Assembly (NCBI GenBank): GCA_963971305.1
Contig: OZ020308.1
Span: 29,479,275 to 29,543,274 of the forward strand
Source: Arcuatula senhousia
Lineage: Eukaryota; Mollusca; Bivalvia; Mytilida; Mytilidae
Direction: 5' to 3'
DNA: 64,000 nt
Made by a program: the position numbers and the translations under genes. Shown one piece after another: positions 38,401-50,400 of this stretch. The notes beneath the pieces were generated by a model. The model saw nothing but the letters and a program-made list of their open reading frames with translations, had not been told where the DNA came from and searched no databases. Positions within the stretch are counted from its first letter, which is position 1. Each line of letters opens with the position of its first letter.

Positions 38401-41400
38401 CATGAACGACTTCGGTTAAGTTCTTGGTTAAGGTCCATAACTTGGATACTAGATGTTGGGGGTCAATGATATTTCACTACTAGATGTGTCTTAGGTAAGG
38501 TGACACCACCCGCTAGAAATTAGGTCACTGTGACCTATATTTTACACATGAATGACTTTGGTTAAGTTCTTGGTTAAGGTCCATTACTCGGATACTAGAT
38601 GTTGGGGGTCAATGATATTTCACCACCAGATGGGTCTTGGGTAGGGCTACACCACCCACTAAAAATTAGGTCACTGTGACCTATATTTTATGCATGAACG
38701 ACTTTGGTTAAGTTCTTGGTTAAGGTCCATATCTCAGATACTACATGTTGATGGTCGATGTTAGGGGTCAATAATATTTCATGTATCCCAGGTAATACAC
38801 ATTGAGGGTCAATGATATTTCAAGAACGGGAGGGCCATCCTGTGGCTCATAGACACATTTTCTAGTTTGTTCAGAAATTAGAGGCCCAAAGGGGGCCAAA
38901 AAAGCAACTTTTTTATTTGTTTCCACAATAACTTGTTTTGGTTCACCAAATGATATGAAACTTTACAGTAGTGTTACTCACCATAAATTAAAGGGTGGGG
39001 ATTTTGGGTGTCCCCTCTCTTTTTGTTTAGGAACGAGGGGCCCAAAAGGGGCAAAAATGTGACATTTTTTATTAATGGTCCGATTTAGAATTTTTTTTTA
39101 CAAGTTAATTTTGGACATATATTGGATACAAAATGAAGGATACAATTTTTTTCTTGACCCTCCTTTTCTGTTTAGCAATAAGGGGACCAAATGTGGAAAA
39201 AAATAGATACTTTTTTGGGGTCTATTTTTACAATATTGGGTGGCATGTGATAAATATGCTTTGTAAGTCCACCATAGGATGCAAGTGTCAAAATATTTTG
39301 ACTGTCCATATTGGGCCTAGAACGTACAGGGTTCAACATTTTGCTGTGCGACGCAGGGCCAGACATCGATTGGTCTTGTTTTTTAATGTACTACAGATCT
39401 TTCTAGAATTTTTTGTTTTTGGTATAATGGGCTAAAAAATAATATAATGAAAAAAACTTGTTTTAACAAAATAAATCAATCATTGGAACTCCACTGAACC
39501 ACAGTACTCCGCTGTTATGGAGGTGCTCCTATCAAAAGGAGGGTATTACAGAGGAGACAGAGATCGTAAATATGTAAACAAAGTTCTTTCATCTGATCTC
39601 AATTTGATGCATGAAAAAAGGATGTGTTTGGATTACAGGATGTTCTTAATAAAATAATTTCATGAAGGTAAATCCTTTCATCTATGTTTACTTCCAATTT
39701 TTCTGATATTTACACAAGAATATTTATCATTTGGTCAACATGGTCAGAGCACGTGAATTGCCATTTAAATCAGCTGATATAAAAATAAACTTACTCCTGA
39801 TTGGTCAATTATATTGCATTCATGATTGATTTCTATCAATTAATCCAAATCAATCAGCGATGGTCAAGCACCTGTTATTTTGACCCCATTACACAATTGA
39901 CAGTTAATTAACGGTGTTAGCTTGGGTCATAAATCAATATATAGGGCTTCATAGTGAAATTTGTTGTCAGTTTGAATGACATGAAAATGACATTGTCGAT
40001 CAAAATACGGAACCAATATTTTGGGCCACTTTGTTGGGCCAAAATTATATTTTTTGGGCCAGAATTGAAAAAATAGGGCCAATGGCCCAAGTGGCCCACG
40101 CCAGCGGAAACCCTGACTGGTCATATTGCATTGAGGACTGCTTGTTCGGCATGCTGATTTTCCATTTTAGAATTTAAAAAACCTTGCTGATTTATGCAGC
40201 TTGTGTTGTGTACACTGATTTTATATATCATAATCTTTAAAACTACTAAATAACTCCTAGTATTTCAAATTTCAGAGTGGTAAGAGTACATACCTTCGAC
40301 AGATAGCTATGTTACAGATCATGGCACAGATAGGATCCTACGTACCTGCTGAGTATGCCTCTTTCAGACTGACCAATCAGATCTTTTCTAGAATCGGCAG
40401 TGATGATGATATGGAAACAAATTCATCAACATTTATGGTGGAGGTTAATAGAAGCTTTTGTTTACAATATATATTGCTTAATTAATCAAGCCCTACAAAA
40501 AATTAAATATACCCAATGGAATTTTTAAATTACCCATATAAACGTTATGGTTCCTTAAATGCAAAAATAATTGTTTATAGCCTATAACTGGCAAACTGTA
40601 GAAAACAACAAACATCTTCTGGTTGATAAAATGTTCAGCTTATTGATCTACTTTAAAATGCATTAGCTTAATTGATGTTGTCTTATTGACCCCTTATTGA
40701 AATTACGGCTCTTTGAATGTCAAAAAGGGCATTATGTCTGGTGATCTATTCAGGTTCCTGAGAGCCTCTGCTTATTTCATAACTTTGGTGATTTTTATGC
40801 ATAAATTTTCTCTTTACTGACTTGAAGAAAAACTTTTCCTGTTCTGTGTCAGGCCAAATGGTAAAGTTCCTGGGTAAAATATACCATTAACTAGTCAGTT
40901 ACTATTCAGACGATGTCAAGTCCTATTTGTAAGCTACATACCTAATATCAAAAGGCTATGATCATAGTTGCTGAGAAATCTGTTACCAAAATTTTCAACC
41001 TGAAAATTCAGTTGAAAAAGGTTTAAGTTGGCTCATTAAAAATGAAGTTGATGATCAGCTTACCTGTAAACATATCCCACCATACGAGAACCCTACTTTA
41101 AGCTACATACCAAATATCAAAAGCCTACAATAAATAATTGATGATAAATCAGTTTAGACAATTTTTTAACCCTAGAAATTTTGTGAAAGTCAGCTTGCTA
41201 CAACAAAGTAGATGGTGGACAGATCTGAAAATGTTTTCCACCATATGGGACCCCTACCTTAAGCTAAATACCAAATATCAAAATCCTTTGATTAATAGTT
41301 GTTGAGACATTTGTTACGGAAATTTTGATCATGACGGACAGACAGCCCAGTCATTAACATTATACCCTTCGCAACTTAATTGCATGGGGTATAATAAGAT

Positions 41401-44400
41401 TTTTTCATGTATTTTAGATGAAGGAAATGAACTACATTATACAGAACTCTACAAACCAGTCCTTGATTATCATTGATGAGCTAGGAAGAGGTAAAGTACA
41501 TTTAACCTATGAAATAAGAAAGACAAAGCAACAAGTCACAATTCCATCAAGCTTCTTAGTTTCAAACATGAAAAGAGAAGAAAACTAGATAATTATTAAG
41601 TTCAGTTTCAATGATCTGAATAGTCCATGCTAGTACTAGTAAATAAAGATATCTCTTTAGACAAATTTTCACACCTCCACATTAAAATACTTTTCAACAG
41701 CTTAGCAGTGTCATTTGTAAAGTGAAAAATGGAAAAATTTAAAATTTAAGAAATATTTTCACACACACAAAATATTGCCCATGGTGGTAGCGGTTTAAGT
41801 CACAATTTATAATAATTACATTTACTGTTCATATGATAAAAAAAACAGTAAGTCTATTGGTTAATTGACACCTTGTTTCATCGTTCATACCTCGATGGAA
41901 TGTCACTTGAATCACATGGCTGTAGCCAGGTCATCACCTTTGAATACTACACGCACAACTAAAATTTGTTCTTATCTAGGTAAATTCTCACAACTTGAAT
42001 TCGCATTTGGATATTAATGCGAAAATAAAAAATATGTGAACATACACCACAAAACAAAACATGCGCTTCATTCAAAATGTGCCAAGGTCAATAGTTTTAC
42101 ATGCCAATGAATTGTCAAAATGCAAACTTTCAATTCTTAAATATACTAAAGCATGACTTCTCACCTAAATGTAACTTAAGTTTGTTATGTTAGTTATCTG
42201 CCTGTGTCTAAGGCCAGTGGTTTTCGCTGGATACTCTGTTTTCGTCCACCATTAAAACCTTCCACCCTGTGTGCCCAATGTTCGTCCAGAAGGGCATGTA
42301 AGAACCTAGCAAACAGACAATATTGTGTCTTGCATTGTTTTTTTATACGACCGCAAATTACCCCAAAATTTGCGGACGTATAATGGTATGATGCTGTCGT
42401 CGTCGTCGTTGTTGTTGTCGTCTGTTAACTTTAGTGTATACACAATAACGTTTGTTCTAGTCATCAGAATGCAATGAAATTTGACAATGATGTTCCATAA
42501 CATAAAAAGATGGATGGGATTGATTTTGTGGGTCCCCCCTTTTTTGTTTAAAAATTAGGGGTCAAATAGGGGTCAAAATTGCAACTTGTTGCCATGATAA
42601 CTTTAGTTCTAGATATCTGATCGCTTTGTAATTTGGCAATAATGTTCCTTACTATAAAAATATGAATGGGATTGATTTTGGGGGTCCACCCTTTTTTTTG
42701 TTTCAAAATTAGGGGCCCAAAAGGGGTAAAAAATTCAAATACTTTATTTGTTTCCTTCATAACTTTGGTCCTAGTTGGCCTATTGCTGTGAAATTTGTCA
42801 GAATGTTTCTCACAAAGAATGAACCTGATGAATTTTCACGCCCCCCTTTTTTCCTTGTTGTGTAATTAGGGGCCAAAAGGGGCCAAAATTGAAACTTTTT
42901 TATTTGTGGTCCGATTTTGAAATATTTTTTTTCACGTTTGTTCTGGTCAATTAGTGATACAAAATTTCGCGACCCCCCCCCCTTTTTCCCTTATTATGTA
43001 ATTAGGGGCCAAAAGGGCCCAAAATCGAATCTTTTTTACTTATGACTTGATTTTGATTTTTTTTTGCTTATTTGTTCTTGTCAAATAGTGGATCCAAAAT
43101 TAAGAATTAATTTTTGCAACCCCCCTTTTTCCCCCTATTATGTAATTAAGGACCAAAATGGAAAATTTGTGGTCTAATTTTGATCTCCTTTGGGGAAAAA
43201 AATGCTTCCTTTTAAAATGTAAGTGGAAAGTTCACCAAAAGCTGCATGTGTCAAAAACCTTTGTCAGTCCACCATGGGCTGCATGTGTTCAGAGCAATTG
43301 ACTACCCATATTGGGCCTAAAACATACAGGGTTCAACATGTTGTGGTCGTATCATGCTGCGCTCGGCGAAGCTTTTTATTATGTATTAGGCAGGCTTTTT
43401 AATTTTGTTTTATTAATGTTAGGAACCAGTGCTGAAGAAGGTGTTGGAATATGTCATGCTGTCTGTGAATTTTTAATTGGAATTAAGGTAATTCATGCTC
43501 AGCATAATAACAATAAGTCGGTGATGCATTCAAGAGGGTCCACATAGGTTTTATTTTGCATGTGATTAAATATCAATAAAAACTTATCAGCATAACTTAT
43601 TATAGCCATGTTTCAAAGTAAAGGGGGGTATGATTGTTTACCTCTGTCTGTCGTTCCGCAACATAACTTTAATAGCAGTTTTCTCGGCCACTAATTTTAT
43701 GGCAAATTTGGTATATGACTTAGTATGATGTCATCATTATTTTGTGAGTACTGAATTTAGGTTCCTTATCTTGGTACCAATTTTAAATCTGTCTAATATA
43801 TATACTTCCAGCAGTTTATCAATTTTCGGGGAAGTGGGGTATACTGAATAAGCGGTGGCTGACAGATTTCTTCTTTTAAAAAAAAGCAAACTAAGGTGTA
43901 CCAGTCAACACAACATACAAAAAACTATGTTTTACAACCAAAATGCAATCATCAACATGAACTTAAGACAAAACCAGAGTGAACTCAGAACTGCACCATT
44001 ATTTTCTAATAGTCCTAATTTCTTGTAATTTTATTCTTTTGATATGTTTCAGGCATTCACATTTTTTGTGACACATTTCATAGAACTCACCAACATGGAC
44101 AGTTTATACCCAAATATAGAAAAGTAAGTTGCAAATTATATAGTTGTCAATGAGTGCTTTATCAGATTTGACTTATCCTAAATGAATTACTGGCTACATG
44201 CCATGAGGATTGCAACAAACATGAATTACGTCTTGCACTTTCAGAGCAATTGAGGTCAATTTTATTACTTTATTGCATTTTAAAGCCTCATAGTCCTAAA
44301 TAGATATTTGATGGAACTGCATGGTTACCTGCCAGCAAATTTTAAAATTTACATCTAATTGAGTGCTTCATCAAATTTTCTAACTTGAATGGCAAAATTA

Positions 44401-47400
44401 ATTGCACAAATGCAGCTTATCAAAACCTTAAGGTGTACTACTGGGGTCATATGGATAAAAAGTCCAAGACATAGTTGGATGATATAAATAATAAACTCAA
44501 TACAAAAACAAACCACATAATAACAAAAAACACATATTTCAACTAAGCTACAATCAGCAGTATGAATGTAAGTTGAAACAAGAGGCAAATAGGCACTCTA
44601 CAATTTTCTGCTTGGAATAGCACACTGTCACTAATGCCAAGGATAAATTTGGTGAGAGTCCTTTTGGGTAATTAACAACAATATTTAACCTCAATGTCAA
44701 AGTAATATTTTTGGTCATCTAAGAGATAGAAATTCTGTTTTAATAGCACTTTCTTATTTATTATGTTGCCTACAATGTGTTGCAAAGCAACATATAGGAG
44801 TCACTTTGACACTATTTGTCATCTTGCATCGTTGTCCTGTGGCCTTTCAAAAATTTCCATCACAGTCTTTCGGGCAACAACATGACACAGTGACTTGATA
44901 TTTGACATGTAGCTTCCTTCTATAGAACTATATGGTGTTAAGTAATTTTATAGCTGTAACTCATCTACGTCCTGTTTACACAATATTTTAAGATGCAGGC
45001 AACATACGTCTTCCATGGAAGACCACCATTCTAGTTTAATATTAAATATTAATTATTATTTTTATCGATTGTAGCTACTGCTTTCAGATACAGAGAACAT
45101 TTAACACAGAATATAATTGTGAGAAGATCATTTATACCCATGTATTGGCCAAGGGTAAAACCATGGAAAAGCATTATGGTATTCTATATTTATTCAAGCC
45201 CTATTACTTTTCACATAGTCAGTCTGTCTGTCTACAATGTTTTGAATTCTTTAACTCCAAGACCATAAGATTTAGTTCCATTTGAGGATTGATTTAGTAT
45301 ATCATTGTATACTTTTGGAAAACTTGATATTAGGTGAATTTCTTACCTTTTTGGAAAAAATAAATGATGGAGATGGGGCATTATGTCTTTTGGACAAATT
45401 CTTGTTTTTAATACCTTGATTGATTAAAGTGCAACTTTTAAAGTGTTGTTCTCTGTTAAGCTTTGCAAAACTGTTATTAAATTTTAAAAAATCAAGTTTG
45501 ATTTCTAACAAAATAGAATAAATATTTTTAGTTTTGCTGCATTTGAGCATTTTTATGCCCCATCTACAAAAGCAGAGGGGCATATAGTGTTCAGGTCCGT
45601 TCATCGGTCCGTCTGTCCGTTCATTCGTCCGTCCGTCCAAAATTCCCATATTTCCAAATTCCCACTTACAGACCATTCATTGTGACAAATGCCAAATCAA
45701 TGATATTGGTATAGTAGGTGCACCTTGTGATGCTAAGCACAATGCATGCTTCTGATGCTGAATTTGACCTATATTTTCCACATGGATGACCTATTACAAA
45801 AAAATGGTTAAATTCCATTCCCATTTACTGACAAATGCCAAATCAATGATATTGGTCTAGTAGGTGCACTTAGTGATGCTATGCACAATGCATGCTTTGG
45901 ATGAAGGATGTGACCTATATTTTCTGCATGAATGATCACTTACAGAAGAATGGTTAAAGTCTATTCCCACTTACTGACAAGTGCAACATCGACTGTATTG
46001 GTATGGTAGGTGCATCTAGTGATGCTAAGCACAATGCATGCTTCAGATGCTGGCTGTGACCTATATTTTCCCAAGAATGACCACTTATTGAAAAATGGTT
46101 CAAGTCCATTCCCACTTTCTGACATGTGCCACATCTACTATATTGTTTTGGTAGGTGCACCTAGTGATGCTAAGCATGGTTTGGATGCTGACTGTGACCC
46201 ATATTTCCGCATGAATGACCACTTATAGAAGAATGGCTAAAATCCATTCCTTTTTAGCTCACCTGGACCAAAGGTCCATGTGAGCTATTACCATCACTTG
46301 GCGTCCGTCGTCGTCGTCGTCGTCGTCTGTCGTTGTCGTCGTCTGTCGTTGTCGTCGTCGTCTGTTAACAATTTTTCAAAAATCTTCTCCTCTGAAACCG
46401 CTGAACAGAATTTAATGAAACTTGGTATGAATGATCCTTAGGGTGTCCTGCACCAAACTTGTGTTTCTATTTTTGATCCGTCAAAAAACATGGCCACCGT
46501 TACTAAAAATAGACCAGGGTGTCAGACTACTGTTTTTGGCTTGTAAATCAAAAAGTATAAGAGATAGATATAATCTGATGCCACCCTACTGCTTCAGCAT
46601 CAAAAGCTCTACAAAAGTCTCCCTTTGGTCGAATTTGTCAGATGATCCCACATAGGGGTTACAGCCCCTTAAAGGTGAAAAATAGCGTTTTTGCATGTTT
46701 TTGGCCTATAGAATGAAAATTATTGTAGATAGAGAAAAGCTGTTGCTTGCTTAAATGTTCAGCTCATTTAGCTCTACAAAAGTCTTCATAGGGTTTAAGT
46801 TGTCAGATGACCCCTTATAGGGTTTACAGCCCCTTAAAGGCGAAAAATAGTGTTTTTGGCCTATAGAATGAAAACTATTGCAGATAGAGAAAAGCTGTTG
46901 CTTGCTTAAATGTTCAGCTCATTAAGCTCTACAAAAGTCTCCATGGGGTCGAAGTTGTCAGATGACCCTTTATAGGGGTTACAGCCCCTTTAAGGTGAAA
47001 AATAGTGTTTTTGGCCCAAAGAATGAAAACTATTGCAGATAAAGAAAAGCTGTTGCTTGCTTAAATGTTAAGCTCATTTAGCTCTACAAAAGTCTTCATA
47101 GGGTCTAAGTTGTCTGATAACCCCTTATAGGGGTTACAGCCCCTTAAAAGATGAATAATAGTGTCTTTTGCTTATTCAAAATGAAAACTATTGCAGATAG
47201 AGAAAAGCTTTTTCATGCTTAAACATTCAGCTCATTTAGCTATTATACAAAAGTCTTCTTCGGGTTGACATCAAGACCAGGTGAGCGATTCAGGCTTCTG
47301 GGAGCCTCTTGTTACTGACATGTGCCACATCAACTATATTGGTATGGTATGTGGACCTAGTGATGCTTAGCACAATGCATACTTCGAATGCTTGCATTGA

Positions 47401-50400
47401 CCTTTATTTTCCACATGAAGGACCACTTATAGAAGATTGGTTAAGTTGAAGACCATTCCTTCTGATTGACAAGTGCCTTAATAGCAACCATGTTGATGCG
47501 TTAGTGATTGCGGAAAAAAATAAATGTTGTGAGATGGGGCATTATGTCTTTTGGGCATATTCTTGTTTTCTTGGAAAGTAGGGGGCATATAGTGTTTGGG
47601 TCCGTCCATCCGTTTGTCCATCCAACCCAAATCAGGTTTTACCTACAAGTTGAGTTAGTTAGAAAGTTTGGTATCATCATGAAACTTTGTACACATATAC
47701 ATCAGGGTACGGACAAACAAAATTATTATAAAATTGCACTGTCTCATTACCTTTAAGGTTGATTGACCAGAGAAAAAAGGGGGTGTTATGCTTACATTAA
47801 CAGGTTTACCTAGAGGTTGAAGTTACTTTACCATATGGATGGAAGTGTGGTACCACCATGAAACTTATTACACATATACAGCAGGATATGAACAAACAAA
47901 AATCATTATGAAAATGTACCCATCTTCATTGTTGATTGATCACAGAAAAAGGGATGTTATACTAAGGTTTACCTCTAGGTGGAAGTTACTTATCATTAAG
48001 GAAATATGGTATTATGAAACTTTATGAATCATCTAATCTTCATAAAGATTATACTCTTAGAATCAATTTCATGGTTCCGTGATTACTAGGAACGATAAAT
48101 GTTGAGAGATGGGTCTTTTGGACATACATTAAAAACGAAAGAATATGGAATATGTGCCAAAAAGACAGGATCCACATATTGAAATGATTTTAATATATGT
48201 ACTAAAGCAAAATTTCACTGCGTGTGAAGCGCTTTTTAGCTCACCTGACCCGAAGGGTCATGTGAGCTATTGTCATCGTTAAACGTCCGTCGTCCGTCCG
48301 TCTGTCCGTCCGTCGTCCGTCCGTTAACTTTTCTTCAAAGATCTTCTTCTCTGAAACCACAGAAGGGATTGCATTGATACTTGGTATACATGATCTTTAG
48401 GATGTCCTCTACCAAGTTTGTGAATTATATACATGTCGACCAACCAACATGGCCGCCGTTGCTAAAAATAGAACAGGGGGGTCAGACCATTGTTTTTGGC
48501 TTATAACTCAAAAAGTATAAGAGATAGAGAAAATCCGAGGCAACCTTTCTTGTTCAGCATCAAAAGCTCTACGAATCTCTCCATTGAGTCGAAGTTGTGA
48601 AACGACTCCTTATAGGAGTTATTGCCCTTTAATCATCAAAATTGACCAATTTTGCAGTTTTTGGACTATATCTTGAAAACCATTAGAGCTAGAGGAAAAG
48701 TTAGCATTGCAGAATTGTTTAGCTCATTGAGATCTACAAAAATGATTTCAGGTTCAAAATTGTCAGATCAGCCGTTTAAGAGTTATTCCCCTTTAACTGT
48801 TTTTTCCATTAATTTTAACTGATTTTTAAAAATCTTCTTCTCTGAAACCACTGAAGGGATTGCATTGATACATCGTATACATGATCTTTAGGATGTCCTC
48901 TACCAAGTTTGTGAATTATATACACGTCGAACAACCAACATGGCCGCCGTTGCTAAAAATAGAACAGGGGGGTCAGACCATTGTTTTTGGCTTATAACTC
49001 AAAAAGTATAAAAGATAGAGAAAATCCGAAGCAACCTTCCTTGTTCAGCATCAAAAGCTCTACAAATCTCTCCATTGAGTCGAAGTTGTGAAACGACTCC
49101 TTATAGGAGTTATTGCCCTTTAATCGTCAAAATTGACCAGTTTTGCAGTTTTTGGACAATATCTTGAACACCGAAAGAGCTAGAGGAAAAGTTAGCATTG
49201 TAGAATTGTTCAGCTCATTGAGATCTACAAAAATGATTTCAGGGTCAAAATGGTCAGATCAGCCATTTAAGAGTTATTCCCCTTTAACTGTTTTTTTCCA
49301 TTAATTTTAACTGATTTTCAAAAATCTTCTTCTCTGAAACCACTGAAGGGATTGCTTTGAAACTTGGTACAATTGATCTTTAGGATGTCCTCTACCAAGT
49401 TTGTGAATTATATTCACGTCAACCAACCAACATGGCCGCCATTGCAAAAAATAGAACAGGGGGGGTCAGACCATTGTTTTTGGCTTATAACTCAAAAAGT
49501 ATAAGAGATAGAGAAAATCCGAAGCAACTTTTCTTGTTTAGCATCAAAAGGTCCTTATAGGAGTTATTGCCCTTTAACTGTTTTTTTTCTATTAATTTAA
49601 ACTGATTTCCAAAAATCTTCTCTGAAACCACTGAAGGGATCATTTGCAACTTTGTATAGTTGAAAGTTTGTGAAATTTATTCAAACTTTGGCATAAGAAA
49701 TCAGGTGAGCGATTCAGGCTCCTGGGAGCCTCTAGTCTGGATTAACCTTCATCAGACACGTTAGGAGTAGAAAACTTGGAAAACCCGTAGAATATTAGAT
49801 TTGATTTAAAAAATGCCAAAAATATTACAACAATGACCAACCAAACAGATAAATTTATCAATTTTTAAAGAAACAGCCAAACGTTGTCAAATTTTGGAAA
49901 TGTGTAAACTGTGTCTTTCCAACACATATTCCAGTACTTGAAAATATATAAGAGCATACAACTGTAGCAGGGGGAAGCTTTCTAGGTCCTCCACACGGCA
50001 CTAAAGCCAAACTCTGAAATAATATTAAAAACAAAAGATATATAGAATATGTGCCAAAAAGACACGATTAACATATTCAAATGGTTTGAATAAATGTACA
50101 AAAGCAAAATTTCACTGCGTGTGAAGCACTTTTCTGGATCAACCTTCATCAGACACGCTAGGAGTAACAAACTTGGAAAACCAGTAGAATATTTGATTAA
50201 AATAAATGCCAAAAAATATTACAAAAATGACCAAACAGATAAATTTATCAATTTCTAAAGAAACAGCCAAACATTGTCAAATTTTGGAAATATGTAAACT
50301 GTGTCTTTCCAACACATATTTCAGTACTCGAAAATATATAAGAGCATACAACTGAAGCATGGGGAAGCTTTCTATTCTTGTTTAAACATTGAAAATTGGA

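Larger units (their letters stand above)
37369..40115. mobile_element. Element with CAGGGTTTCC ends carrying nested repeats
   Basis: Left CAGGGTTTCCTCTGG, right CCAGCGGAAACCCTG, with GGGCCAA words repeated inward on both sides. No matching 8-bp flanks were found. A CGTC-type element sits inside. Confidence 0.65.

Noticed and set aside
45302..45676. 124-codon minus-strand frame
   Set aside because: Made of CGTC microsatellite and repeat-end sequence.
50120..50160. Hammerhead-like GTGTCTGATGAAGG on the minus strand
   Set aside because: Stem II is too short and the sequence reads as the coding-like MKVDPEK tail; coding origin is simpler.
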